This document shows positions 34,118 to 42,885 of a stretch of DNA of 64,000 nt, piece after piece (the first letter of the stretch is position 1; each line of letters opens with the position of its first letter). Source of the stretch: FEB-12 sp964503315 (GTDB lineage Bacteria; Zixibacteria; MSB-5A5; GN15; FEB-12); contig CAZCZL010000012.1 of NCBI GenBank assembly GCA_964503315.1, positions 1-64,000 of the forward strand. The letters run 5' to 3'. Under the pieces are notes generated by a model. That model was not told where the DNA came from and did no database searches. It saw nothing but the letters and a program-made list of their open reading frames with translations. The translations under genes and the position numbers were made by a program.

Positions 34118-34418
34118 AGATGCGGGGGAAGGTAGTCTGTCACACCCCTCCTGTCTACCGGAAAAGAGGCAGGGAATCAGAGTGAGACACCCTCACCCGC
34201 CCCCGCCTGCACGGGGGCACCCTCTCCCAAAGGGAGAGGGGAATTTTCCTTCTCCCTTTGGGAGAAGGTGGCGCGAAGCGACGGATGAGGGACTCCTCGC
34301 CCCGATCAATTCACCGTTGACCCGCAGTATTTTTCCGCTTCACTGTTTACCTTTGGCTGTCGGCGTTCGTCTAATGGTCAAAACAGGTCACGAAAACCAG
34401 CTCTCTCAGGAGTTCATT
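34118..34418. other. Intergenic region between permease and membrane-protein genes
   Basis: About 300 bases without a supported gene; most of it is the dispersed repeat at 34181-34291. An AGGAG ribosome-binding site lies at 34408-34412. Confidence 0.6.
34181..34291. repeat. Dispersed intergenic repeat (CCCTCACCC / CTCTCCCNNNGGGAGAG type)
   Basis: Begins CACCCTCACCCGCCCCCGCC, contains CCCTCTCCC-AAA-GGGAGAGGG and an inverted second pair CCTTCTCCC-TTT-GGGAGAAGG, and ends GGATGAGGG. The outer ends are complementary. Elements with this layout are scattered through intergenic regions of many bacterial genomes. Confidence 0.7.
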
Positions 34419-34919
34419 ATGGATAACGACATTCTAATCCAGGAATCGATCATGTTCGTCGCGGTGACGGCGCTGATCGGGTTCCTCTGCTGGCTGTTGT
34501 TCCGGCGCAGACAGAACATCATGCATCTTGAATACTACCGGCTCGAGTCGCTCAACAAGTTGATCGACAAGTACGGCAGCGCGGCGGAGTTTGTCAGCTT
34601 TATGGCGACCGATGCCGGCAAACGGTTGCTGCTTAGCGCGGAGAAGGAAGCACCCGCTGGGAACGGCAAAACGATAGTCCTCCGTTTCATTCAGGCGGCG
34701 GTGATGATCTTTGTTCTCGGCGCGGGATTCATGGCTGGGTCGAGTCAGTACGCCAATTCCACCGACCCGGCAAATATACAGCAGGTGTATGACATGGAGT
34801 ATTGGGGATTAATGTGCCACATGATCGCAACAGGTCTCTTTATAGTTGCGACCGTAACTTACTTTTGGAACAAGATGCAGGAACGGGCGGCTCGGAAAGC
34901 GGGTATACTGAACGCCTGA
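34419..34919 (+). CDS. Small two-helix membrane protein upstream of an ECF sigma factor
   Basis: 166 aa, not recognised. One transmembrane helix near the N-terminus (IMFVAVTALIGFLCWLLF), a soluble ~70-residue section, a second helix (FIQAAVMIFVLGAGFMAG), then a third hydrophobic stretch (LMCHMIATGLFIVATVTYFW) before a basic tail. ATG 34419 is chosen because AGGAG precedes it by 6 bases; the longer frame upstream runs through the repeat element. It ends 22 bases before the sigma-factor gene, so the three genes 34419-35924 likely form an operon and this protein may act in the same signalling unit (inference). Confidence 0.7.
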   Translation: MDNDILIQESIMFVAVTALIGFLCWLLFRRRQNIMHLEYYRLESLNKLIDKYGSAAEFVSFMATDAGKRLLLSAEKEAPAGNGKTIVLRFIQAAVMIFVLGAGFMAGSSQYANSTDPANIQQVYDMEYWGLMCHMIATGLFIVATVTYFWNKMQERAARKAGILNA

Positions 34920-34941
34920 GCGGTTCAACCGGCAACCAGCA

Positions 34942-35442
34942 ATGAACCAGTCCGAGTTCCGCATCTTCTATCGTGCGACGTACCGTCCGCTCTGGAGTTA
35001 CCTCTACCGGATGGTACGTCAGGTTGAACTGAGTAATGATCTTGCTCAGGAAAGCTATTTTCGCTTTCTGAAAGCGGAGCGCGCGAAGCGGGAACCCGGC
35101 GCGGAGAGATCTTACTTGTTCACGATCGCGACGAATCTGGTGCGCGACCACTGGCGCACCGGCAAGGTGCATGGCGAGTGGATCGAAGAGACTGCCGACG
35201 ACGATGTTGATACCTCGGCGGAAGATCTCCCATTGCGGCTCGACCTCGCCAACGCGATGGAGCGGTTGAGCCTGACGCATCGCTCTTTGCTCTGGCTCTG
35301 TTATGTCGAGGGGTACTCGCATTCCGAAGCCGCCTCAATTGTCGGTGTGGAGAGTCATTCAGTGAAAGTACTGTTATCGCGCGCGCGGAAAAAACTGGCA
35401 GGGATCTGCCAGGAGATAGGGATGGGAAAAGAAAGAGAGTAA
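34942..35442 (+). CDS. ECF-type RNA polymerase sigma factor
   Basis: 166 aa with the two ECF domains. Region 2: FYRATYRPLWSYLYRMVRQV, ELSNDLAQESYFRFLKAER, SYLFTIATNLVRDHWR (-10 recognition). Region 4: LDLANAMERLSLTHRSLLWL and GYSHSEAASIVGVESHSVKV (-35 helix-turn-helix). The next gene, 2 bases downstream, encodes a zinc anti-sigma-like membrane protein, the standard cognate pair. The expected stimulus is unknown. Confidence 0.92.
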   Translation: MNQSEFRIFYRATYRPLWSYLYRMVRQVELSNDLAQESYFRFLKAERAKREPGAERSYLFTIATNLVRDHWRTGKVHGEWIEETADDDVDTSAEDLPLRLDLANAMERLSLTHRSLLWLCYVEGYSHSEAASIVGVESHSVKVLLSRARKKLAGICQEIGMGKERE

Positions 35443-35444
35443 CT

Positions 35445-35924
35445 ATGCAGTGCGAATTTGAATCACGGGTGATAGACGCGACGCGAACCGGCACGGTAAA
35501 CGACCAACTTCGCGCGCATATCAATTCCTGCGCCACCTGTCGGACGACCGAACAGCTTGCGCTCTCCTTTTATGCGCTGGCCATCGAAACGGAATCCATC
35601 ATGCCGCCCGTGCCTGATCCATCCCTCATCTGGCGAGATGCGTACCTCCGACCGGAGTCTGTGCGATCGAATACCCTCCTCTACCTTATCTCCGCGGCGG
35701 TGATGGCCCTGGTCATGATAACCGGCTACTTCTCCTATGGGTTGTTCTTCCGAGCGCCACAGGGGACGACAGGTTCACTGGCGCGGTTGCCGCTGGGTGG
35801 GATACCGTTCCCGAACGACAGCGGGCTGTTGATCATACTTTTCGCGCTCGCGCTCGTCATCTTTCTGCCGAAGATCGGACCCTCCCGACCGAAAAACTAC
35901 ACCGGGACGATGGTGTCGCTGTAG
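35445..35924 (+). CDS. Membrane-anchored anti-sigma factor with ZAS-like motif
   Basis: 159 aa. The N-terminal zinc anti-sigma motif is visible as CEFESRV, then LRAHINSCATCRTTEQ (H-x3-C-x2-C). Two transmembrane helices follow: TLLYLISAAVMALVMITGYF and SGLLIILFALALVIFLP. By family precedent it holds the sigma factor inactive at the membrane until a redox or envelope signal releases it. It begins 2 bases after the sigma gene. Confidence 0.85.
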   Translation: MQCEFESRVIDATRTGTVNDQLRAHINSCATCRTTEQLALSFYALAIETESIMPPVPDPSLIWRDAYLRPESVRSNTLLYLISAAVMALVMITGYFSYGLFFRAPQGTTGSLARLPLGGIPFPNDSGLLIILFALALVIFLPKIGPSRPKNYTGTMVSL

Positions 35925-35987
35925 TTCTTCGCGAATCTCCGCAAAGTCATTGCAAACGGGGCGGGAGTGCGTATATTCGCCCCACGT

Positions 35988-38234
35988 ATGCAGCATCTAT
36001 TGGAAGGACTTAACAAGGAACAGCGCGAGGCGGTCGAAACGACCGATGGTCCTCTGCTGGTTATCGCCGGCGCCGGCTCCGGAAAGACCCGTGTCTTGAC
36101 GCGCCGCCTGGCGTATATCCTGACCCAGCGGCTTGCCGAACCCTACCAGATGCTGGCGGTCACCTTCACCAACAAAGCGGCGGGCGAAATGAAAGCGCGT
36201 GTCAACGCGCTGATGCATACCGAGATCGCGGAACTTCAGGTCAGTACCTTCCACTCGTTCTGCGCGCGGCTCCTTCGCCGCGAAGCGGCCTCGGCGGGAT
36301 ATGACAGCAATTTCACGATCCTCGACCAGGAAGACTCCATCAGCCTGATCAAGAACTGCATCAAGGATCTGCGCATCTCCGAAGGACAGTTCCCCGCCAA
36401 AGGTCAGGCGCGCAAAATATCCGACGCGAAAAATCAGCTGATCTCTCCCGATCAGTTCGCGCAACAGGCGACCGGCTATTTCGAGTCGCGCACGGCGGAG
36501 ATATACAAGCTCTACCAGCGTCGCCTCCGCGAATGCAACGGCATGGACTTCGATGACCTGATCTTCAATACCGTCTGGATTCTCAAGAACAACGAGGAGA
36601 TCGGCGAACGGTACCGCAATCGCTTCCGCTATCTCCTGGTTGACGAGTATCAAGACACAAATCGCGTGCAGTATCTATTGCTCAAGGCGATCCTGGGCGA
36701 TCATAAGAACATCTGCGTGGTCGGCGACGAAGATCAATCCATCTACGGATGGCGCGGCGCGGATATCCGGAACATTCTGGAATTCGAGAAAGATTTCCCC
36801 GGCGCGAAGATCATCAAGCTGGAGCAGAACTATCGCAGCACCAATACCATCCTGCGAGCAGCATCGGCGGTGATCGAGCACAACCAGGCGCGCAAGGGGA
36901 AAACGCTCTGGGCTCAGGCCGAGGATGGTGAGCCGATCCGGCTTTTGATGGTCGATTCGGCCGAGGATGAAGCGGTCCGGATGGTCGATCAGATCGACAG
37001 CGATCGCGCAACACGGTCGCTCAAAGAGATGGTGATCCTATATCGTACCAACGCACAGTCACGACCGTTCGAAGAACAACTTCGGCGCAAAAATATCCCC
37101 TACCAGATCGTTGGAGGGATCTCCTTTTATCAGCGCAAAGAGATCAAAGACTTGATGGCGTATCTCAAACTGATCGCCAATCCGAAGGACGATGTTGCAT
37201 TTGAGCGGATCATCAATTATCCCAAGCGTGGCCTTGGCGACAAGACAGTGGCGGATATGTCCGAGCTGGGAGCACAACATCATCGTCCAATGTACGAGAT
37301 TGCACAGGCGGCGGCGGGTTTCCCTGAGCTGGCCGGAAAAGCCAAACGTATTCAGCCGTTTGTCGAGCTGATCGAGAAATATCGCGCGCGCGTTGACACC
37401 GACCCAATCGATCTTTTGTGCGAAGATCTGGTCGCAGATATCAAGCTGATCGAAGAACTGCGGGCCGAAGATGCGGTGATCGGTGAGGCGAAAGTCGAGA
37501 ATATCGAGGCCTTTATCGAAGGTGCGGCGGAATTCGCCCGCGGACGAAGTGAATCCGGACTCAGGGACTATCTTGCGGAGATATCCCTCTTCTCCGACAC
37601 CGACCAGTACAAAGAGATCGAAGAGAAGATCACGCTGATGACGATCCACTCCGCCAAGGGGCTGGAGTACGAGACCGTGTACATTGTCGGGCTGGAAGAA
37701 GGATTGTTTCCGCTGCAACGAACCATCATAGAGCCGATGCAGCTAGAAGAGGAACGCCGCCTCTTTTATGTCGCGGCCACACGCGCGCGCAAACGGCTTT
37801 TTCTCTCGACCGCCACGACTCGTTTTCGGTTCGGCGAGGTTCAATCGATCCCATCGCGATTCATCAAAGAGATCCCCGAATCACTTCTGGAAAAGCGCGA
37901 TCTCCGTTCTCGTACCGCATTCCAGTACGGAAGCGGCTACCAGGCGACGGTTCAGGGGAAGCCATTCCCGTCGCAGCAAGTCGGCGACGATGACCTCTTT
38001 GGCGGTCGCCCCGCCGCGACATCATCGGGCAGAGCCAAGGGCGAAACATATTACGAGTACGAAGAGAATGAAACCTATCGAGTCGGTCGCATTGTGGCGC
38101 ATCCGACTTTTGGGCGCGGCAAGATTGTCTCCGCCGAAGGATACGGCGATTCGTTGCGGCTTGAGATCATGTTCACCGGCCTGGGAATCAAGAAGATCAT
38201 GGCGAAATACGCCAAATTGCGGGTTGTAGGATAA
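35988..38234 (+). CDS. UvrD/PcrA-type superfamily 1 DNA helicase
   Basis: 3'-5' helicase for nucleotide-excision and mismatch repair and removal of blocked replication forks. Motifs in order: Q-motif region LNKEQREAV, Walker A IAGAGSGKTRVL (~28), TFTNKAAGEMKARV (Ia), STFHSFCARLLR, LLVDEYQDTN (II), VGDEDQSIYGWRGAD (III), KLEQNYRSTNTIL (IV), MTIHSAKGLEYETVYIVG (V), EEERRLFYVAATRARKRLFL (VI). The C-terminal ~110 residues include a Tudor-like PcrA tail (VGRIVAHPTFGRGKIVSAEG). 748 aa from ATG 35988, which aligns with the family start; the GTG at 35967 is less likely. Confidence 0.95.
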   Translation: MQHLLEGLNKEQREAVETTDGPLLVIAGAGSGKTRVLTRRLAYILTQRLAEPYQMLAVTFTNKAAGEMKARVNALMHTEIAELQVSTFHSFCARLLRREAASAGYDSNFTILDQEDSISLIKNCIKDLRISEGQFPAKGQARKISDAKNQLISPDQFAQQATGYFESRTAEIYKLYQRRLRECNGMDFDDLIFNTVWILKNNEEIGERYRNRFRYLLVDEYQDTNRVQYLLLKAILGDHKNICVVGDEDQSIYGWRGADIRNILEFEKDFPGAKIIKLEQNYRSTNTILRAASAVIEHNQARKGKTLWAQAEDGEPIRLLMVDSAEDEAVRMVDQIDSDRATRSLKEMVILYRTNAQSRPFEEQLRRKNIPYQIVGGISFYQRKEIKDLMAYLKLIANPKDDVAFERIINYPKRGLGDKTVADMSELGAQHHRPMYEIAQAAAGFPELAGKAKRIQPFVELIEKYRARVDTDPIDLLCEDLVADIKLIEELRAEDAVIGEAKVENIEAFIEGAAEFARGRSESGLRDYLAEISLFSDTDQYKEIEEKITLMTIHSAKGLEYETVYIVGLEEGLFPLQRTIIEPMQLEEERRLFYVAATRARKRLFLSTATTRFRFGEVQSIPSRFIKEIPESLLEKRDLRSRTAFQYGSGYQATVQGKPFPSQQVGDDDLFGGRPAATSSGRAKGETYYEYEENETYRVGRIVAHPTFGRGKIVSAEGYGDSLRLEIMFTGLGIKKIMAKYAKLRVVG

Positions 38235-38240
38235 ACGCAG

Positions 38241-38726
38241 TCAGCCGCTTTGCGAAGTCGACTCGATCTGCTTCGACTCTCTTCTCTTGAAGACCACTCT
38301 CCCCCACACAAGCGGGACCGCCAGCACCAGCACCGCGCCGCCTGCCATCACCAGAAATCCATACCGGACGCGTGTCGCGCCGACCAGTCCGCGCATCGTG
38401 TTCTTCAGCGGGCCATCCGCAATACCCTGCTTAAATTCCGTATCCATACTCTTTTTCCTGTTCTCGATCTCTCCAACCGTGTAGAACAGCAGGACTAACG
38501 CCAGAATACCGGTGAGATAGAGTACCCACCACTTGCGAAAGAGCGCGGAGAGTATCGAAATCGCGGCCAGCGATATCAGGATGATCGCGCCGGTCGGACT
38601 AAGGTCAAAGAATGATTCATCGCGGAATATCTTCATCCCGAGCAGAGGCAATGTTACCCCCCAGACCATCAGCCCGGCGCCGACGATAACTATGAATTGG
38701 CGAAGTATGACAGAAAAATTAAACAT
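38241..38726 (-). CDS. Hypothetical four-helix membrane protein
   Basis: 161 aa, not recognised. Hydrophobic segments: FIVIVGAGLMVWGVTLPLLG, AIILISLAAISILSALF, WWVLYLTGILALVLLFYTVG and FLVMAGGAVLVLAVPLVWG, with a short charged loop (RKKSMDTEFKQGIADG) between the third and fourth. The plan resembles small DUF-type membrane proteins seen widely. It converges with uvrD (6-base gap) and is followed upstream by the GNAT gene. Confidence 0.7.
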   Translation of the reverse strand: MFNFSVILRQFIVIVGAGLMVWGVTLPLLGMKIFRDESFFDLSPTGAIILISLAAISILSALFRKWWVLYLTGILALVLLFYTVGEIENRKKSMDTEFKQGIADGPLKNTMRGLVGATRVRYGFLVMAGGAVLVLAVPLVWGRVVFKRRESKQIESTSQSG

Positions 38727-38759
38727 GGTTGCCCGGTTGAGATACGTGATAGGAGAGAA

Positions 38760-39356
38760 TCAGGTTCCCTTCTTCTTCGACTTCTGCAATGACAGACGGT
38801 ACAAGGGACGGCTATGCGACAACCGCTGAGTTAAACTGAAGCCGAGCCTTTTGAAGATCGCTTCCGGACCGGTGTAGACAAACGCGGCCGGGAGCTTTTT
38901 GCCATCCTTGGTCAGCGGCACCGGATAACTCTCCACGATCTTCCCTTTGCGTTTGTTGATCGCCTTCACCGCGGCCGCACACATCTTCTCCCCCAGTCCA
39001 CTGTTGCGGTATTCTTTCCGCACGAAAAAGCAGTTGATCGACCAGACCTGGTCGATATCCGGTCGGGCGTAGGCCTTCATCGTTTCGGTGCGGGGGAAAT
39101 CGATCCGCCTGCCAAACGAGCACCATCCGACGGGAGTGGCGCCATCGAAAGCCAAAATCCCGTTGGCATGCCCTGCCTTGACCAGTTTGCGGAATGCCTG
39201 GTGGTTCGGTTCGCCGACCGCCTCGCGCCACATCTTGCCGCCGTGCGGAACGCGCCAGAACATACACCAGCATCCGCCACAGGCACCTCGCTCGCCAAAG
39301 AGCTCCTCGATAGCGGGCCAGTCATCTGATTTGAGTTCGCGGACTGTAATAGCCAT
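38760..39356 (-). CDS. GNAT-family N-acetyltransferase
   Basis: 198 aa. Acetyl-CoA-binding motif A is in INCFFVRKEYRNSGLGEKMC, with the preceding strand GILAFDGATPVGWCSFGRR and the C-terminal FVYTGPEAIFKRLGF. A cysteine-rich patch near residues 23-33 (GACGGCWCMFW) and KMWREAVGEP are typical of an uncharacterised GNAT branch found in many bacteria. ATG 39356 is chosen by an AAGGA eight bases upstream and by family alignment. Substrate unknown. Confidence 0.85.
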   Translation of the reverse strand: MAITVRELKSDDWPAIEELFGERGACGGCWCMFWRVPHGGKMWREAVGEPNHQAFRKLVKAGHANGILAFDGATPVGWCSFGRRIDFPRTETMKAYARPDIDQVWSINCFFVRKEYRNSGLGEKMCAAAVKAINKRKGKIVESYPVPLTKDGKKLPAAFVYTGPEAIFKRLGFSLTQRLSHSRPLYRLSLQKSKKKGT

Positions 39357-39597
39357 GACCGGATCCTTCTCTCTATACCTGGATTCAGGATAGGAGACAT
39401 TCGACCAAGGGGCAATCACAAAACAAGCTAACGAAGACCGACCAGAGGGAAACACCCCTATCGACCCTCCCAAAAAGGGCTTGCTTTTTGGGGGCGGGCA
39501 GGGCATCTTTGGTCACCTTTCCTCGGACCGCCGCAACCGGTTGGGGGACAGCACCAACCAGACATAACACAACCTCGATGGATAAAGGCGTAGACTC

Positions 39598-39936
39598 ATG
39601 AAATTTGAAGACACCTTGCAGGGCGAAATCGTCATCATCGACATTTCGGGAAAGATCATGGGCGGCGAGGAGACTACGATGTTCCACGGCCGCATTCATG
39701 AATACCTCAATCGTAACAAGAAGAAATTCGTCCTCGACTTGGCCAAGACCGACTGGATGAACTCGGTTGGCCTTGGGATGCTGATTTCGGCCCTCACCTC
39801 CGTGAAGAATTCCGGCGGACGGCTGGTGCTCGCCAATATCACCAAGATCGAATCTATCCTGACCATCACTCGGCTGATCTCTGTTTTTGAGCATTTCGAG
39901 AGCCGCGAAGACGCGCTCAAGGCGCTCCAAAGCTAA
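39598..39936 (+). CDS. STAS-domain anti-anti-sigma-like protein
   Basis: 112 aa, a single STAS domain (SpoIIAA/RsbV fold). Visible: IVIIDISGKIMGGEETTMFH, FVLDLAKTDWMNSVGLGMLI with the phosphorylatable Ser at about residue 55, and a C-terminal helix LISVFEHFESREDALKAL. In partner-switching systems the unphosphorylated form sequesters an anti-sigma kinase. No kinase or phosphatase partner lies next to it, so partners would be elsewhere; the zinc-type anti-sigma at 35445 is not of the matching class. A strong terminator follows. Confidence 0.9.
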   Translation: MKFEDTLQGEIVIIDISGKIMGGEETTMFHGRIHEYLNRNKKKFVLDLAKTDWMNSVGLGMLISALTSVKNSGGRLVLANITKIESILTITRLISVFEHFESREDALKALQS

Positions 39937-39961
39937 AGTTTGCTGGCAGATCAGACTTTGA

Positions 39962-39986
39962 GGCCCGCTATGAGCGGGCCTTTTTT
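39962..39986 (+). terminator. Terminator after the STAS gene
   Basis: GGCCCGCT pairs with AGCGGGCC over a 3-base loop and is followed by six T. Confidence 0.92.
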
Positions 39987-40077
39987 GTCGGATTTTGAAC
40001 CTGCCAGCGGATGATTCCTCCTCTCAAATCACCTCTCCGACCGCAACTTATCGGAAAGTCGTTACGTACATGCCGTC

Positions 40078-42420
40078 ATGGGAACTATCATCAAATTCGC
40101 ACGTCTGGCCGCGTTGGTGGCCATAATCCTGACCCTCCCACTTTTCGCGTACGCACAAGAGACTTTTCAGGCCAAGATCAAGCCTTCGATCACTGTCCCC
40201 CGTATCGACGGAAAGGTCACGATCGATGGTCATCTTGATGAACCGATCTGGCGGCAATGCTCCGTGGCCGACGGATTCACCGAAACCGACCCCGGCGATT
40301 TGATCAAACCTCCGGTCGATTCGAGAGCATTGATTGGCTACGATGACCACAACCTCTATGTCGCGCTCATCGCGTTGGACAACGACCCCAAATCTGTCCG
40401 CTATTCCCTGCGCGACCGCGACGCCATTTTCCGCGATGACTACTTCGGCCTGATGCTCGATACATACGGCGACGCGTCGTGGGGATACGAGTTGTTCGTT
40501 AATCCGCTCGGTATCCAGGGGGACCTTCGGATGATGAATGGCGGCAACGAAGATATGACCTTCGACCTCATCTGGCACTCCAAAGGGATGGTCACCGACT
40601 CCGGCTACCAGGTTGAGATCGCGATACCGTTCTCCAGTCTGCGGTTCCCCAACAAGGAGGAACAGGTCTGGAAGGTCAATTTCTGGCGTGATCGTCAGCG
40701 CGAGGTACGTCGTCGCATGTGCTGGGCGGCTATCAGCCGCGATGACCCCTGCTTCCTGTGTCAGTGGGGAACGCTGACCGGCATTTCCGGGATAAAATCA
40801 GGCAATAAGCTGGAAGTGCTTCCGAATATCATCGCGTTTCAGTCCGGACAATTGCGGGATTACGGCAACCCCGATGATGGTTTTGAAAATGGCGATGCCG
40901 ATGCCGAGGTTTCATTCAACGCGCGATATAGTTTGTCCTCCAACGCGACTGCCGAAATATCCGCCAACCCTGATTTCAGCCAGGTTGAATCTGACGCGAC
41001 ACAGATCGATGTTAACTCACCCTTCGCGCTGTTTTTCGAAGAACGACGCCCCTTCTTCCAGGAGGGGTCCGATCTTTACGGCTCATTTGTTGATGTAATC
41101 TATACGCGCTCCATCGCCGACCCGGTAATAGCGTCAAAACTAACCGGCAAATTCGGGCGCACCAGTTTCACCTACCTGCTTGGCCGCGATGAGCACACGC
41201 CACTGCTGGTTCCGCAGAAGGAACGGTCGTATCTCTGGCAAGGCGGCAAGAGCACGTCGAATATCTTTCGCATGAAACATCAGATCAAAGATGGCTCCTT
41301 TATCGGTGGCATGCTGACCGACCGTCGACTCGACGGAGGTGGCTCGGGAACGGTCTTTGGCGGCGACTTCTCCTATCAATTCCTGAAAAATTACCAGGTC
41401 GAAGGGCAGCTAGTGGGTAGCAGGACCGATGAGCCGGACGATACTCTTCTCTCCGATGGCGCCGGGGATGCCCGCTTTGATGATTCCGCGCACACGGTTG
41501 CCTTTGATGGCGAGACCTTCTGGGGGCATGCCGGATATTTCAGTATCGAGCGCAATGCCCGTGTCTGGAATGTGAATATCGACTATAATCAGTACAGCCC
41601 GACCTTCCGCGCGGACAATGGTTTTGTCACCCGTAACAGTAATCGGTCAATCGATATCTGGACCGGCCTCAATTTCCAGCAGAATAACAAACTGCTGCAA
41701 CGTATCGAGCCATCGGTCGGGATCGGCCGTTTGTGGGATTGGGATGGGACCCGCAAAGATGAGTGGTTGGTCCCGCATCTCGAAATGCAGTTGACCGGCC
41801 AGACATTCGTCTGGGCGGAATATCTTTGGAGTCGCGAGCTGTTCAGGGATGTCTGGTTTCCCGGGATCAGGAGAGCAACCTTTGGAGTGAATGGGCGACC
41901 ATCGGAGTTCTTTAATTTCGAGATCAACACCAATTTCGGGCGGTTCATCGCGCGAAGCGGTGAGCTCGAAGAACCGGTACTCGGCGAGGGAGAAAACTAC
42001 TTCCTCTGGATATCACTCAAGCCGACCAAACGTTTGCTGATTGAACCGTATATCGAATACTCCAAGCTGGATTTCCCGGAGGACGCCCAGTACGTTTTGG
42101 AGAACCCCAACGCCAGCAGGAATATTTACGACTACTATGTCGCGCGCTCACGATTCAATTACCAGTTGAGCCGCGAATGGTTCCTGCGCGTGGTGGTTGA
42201 GTACGTGCATGGAAAAGAGATTGTCAACACCGGTTCAGGGTATGCGTATGACCAGCAGGCGTATCTTTCGATCGAGCCGCTGTTGAGCTGGAAACTGAAT
42301 CCGTTCACGATCTTCTATGTCGGCTCGACGCACGACTACTGGGATGTGAATCAGGAGGGGAAGCTGTACCGTTCCTCGCAGCGCTTTTTCGCGAAATTCC
42401 AGTATCTGTTCAGGATATAG
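40078..42420 (+). CDS. DUF5916 outer-membrane protein with CBM9-like N-terminal domain
   Basis: 780 aa. Signal peptide (LAALVAIILTLPLFAYAQ), then a carbohydrate-binding-module-9-like beta domain (KVTIDGHLDEPIWRQC; ALIGYDDHNLYVALIALD; FRDDYFGLMLDT, ~residues 40-215), then a long DUF5916 barrel region with NPDFSQVESDATQIDVN and FFEERRPFFQEGSDLY, both strongly conserved in the family. Ends FFAKFQYLFRI, consistent with a terminal beta-strand. Members are thought to be outer-membrane barrels with a surface or periplasmic sugar-binding head; no enzymatic role is established. Single gene between a terminator and a repeat-bearing gap. Confidence 0.85.
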   Translation: MGTIIKFARLAALVAIILTLPLFAYAQETFQAKIKPSITVPRIDGKVTIDGHLDEPIWRQCSVADGFTETDPGDLIKPPVDSRALIGYDDHNLYVALIALDNDPKSVRYSLRDRDAIFRDDYFGLMLDTYGDASWGYELFVNPLGIQGDLRMMNGGNEDMTFDLIWHSKGMVTDSGYQVEIAIPFSSLRFPNKEEQVWKVNFWRDRQREVRRRMCWAAISRDDPCFLCQWGTLTGISGIKSGNKLEVLPNIIAFQSGQLRDYGNPDDGFENGDADAEVSFNARYSLSSNATAEISANPDFSQVESDATQIDVNSPFALFFEERRPFFQEGSDLYGSFVDVIYTRSIADPVIASKLTGKFGRTSFTYLLGRDEHTPLLVPQKERSYLWQGGKSTSNIFRMKHQIKDGSFIGGMLTDRRLDGGGSGTVFGGDFSYQFLKNYQVEGQLVGSRTDEPDDTLLSDGAGDARFDDSAHTVAFDGETFWGHAGYFSIERNARVWNVNIDYNQYSPTFRADNGFVTRNSNRSIDIWTGLNFQQNNKLLQRIEPSVGIGRLWDWDGTRKDEWLVPHLEMQLTGQTFVWAEYLWSRELFRDVWFPGIRRATFGVNGRPSEFFNFEINTNFGRFIARSGELEEPVLGEGENYFLWISLKPTKRLLIEPYIEYSKLDFPEDAQYVLENPNASRNIYDYYVARSRFNYQLSREWFLRVVVEYVHGKEIVNTGSGYAYDQQAYLSIEPLLSWKLNPFTIFYVGSTHDYWDVNQEGKLYRSSQRFFAKFQYLFRI

Positions 42421-42443
42421 CGGAGTTTAGTTATTTGTCCGTC

Positions 42444-42489
42444 ATCACGAGCTTTGCTCAAACCATTTGACAAAGCAAAGCGTCGTGAT
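42444..42489. repeat. Long imperfect hairpin
   Basis: ATCACGAGCTTTGCT pairs with AGCAAAGC-g-TCGTGAT (one bulged G) around a 15-base loop, 24 bases after the DUF5916 stop. No T tract, so it looks more like a dispersed hairpin repeat than a terminator, although it could stabilise the transcript end. Confidence 0.65.
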
Positions 42490-42500
42490 CTCTGTTGAAT

Positions 42501-42526
42501 TCGGGCTTCGACTCCGCTCAGCCCGA
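42501..42526. repeat. Dispersed TTCGACT repeat, single copy
   Basis: TCGGGCTTCGACTCCGCTCA plus GCCCGA matches the copies near 11.6 kb and 15.2 kb with one substitution. Its ends TCGGGCT/AGCCCGA are complementary. Confidence 0.8.
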
Positions 42527-42832
42527 TTTTCTGCGTGGCATGCCTCTGCGCCTGTCCGTTTCATCTTGTATTACAATTGTAACATCTTCTTAGTCCATCC
42601 CCCTATATAAAGGGACCATGTAGTCGCCCTCCCGCTATCACTAAGGCCTGGACTCAACATGCAACCATCATCCCTTTATCCCTCACAACAACCCCACAAA
42701 TCGCGTTATCCGCATCGTGTCCGGCACAACCGAATGTTGAATTGCATAGACTTGATGGTTGATGGTTGAGGCCAATTTCTCCTTACCGCTCTCCTCCAAC
42801 AACTTGATGGCTGCAATTTGCCTCCATTCCAC

Positions 42833-42856
42833 AAAAAAGCCGGCGTCACTGCCGGC
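42833..42856 (-). terminator. Terminator of the tig-clpP-clpX operon
   Basis: On the minus strand GCCGGC-AGTGAC-GCCGGC forms a 6-bp GC stem followed by six T, about 30 bases after clpX. Confidence 0.85.
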
Positions 42857-42885
42857 CTTGTACATGATCTCTCGTCTAAGTAAAC

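Larger units (their letters stand above)
42421..42832. other. Non-coding, repeat-bearing region downstream of the DUF5916 gene
   Basis: No supported gene. It holds a long hairpin (42444-42489) and one dispersed TTCGACTCCGCTCAGC repeat (42501-42526). The rest is AT-richer filler up to the clpX terminator. A 60-codon minus frame at 42683-42865 runs through the terminator and is rejected. Confidence 0.7.

Noticed and set aside
42683..42865. 60-codon minus-strand frame next to clpX
   Set aside because: It overlaps the clpX terminator hairpin and has no ribosome-binding site.
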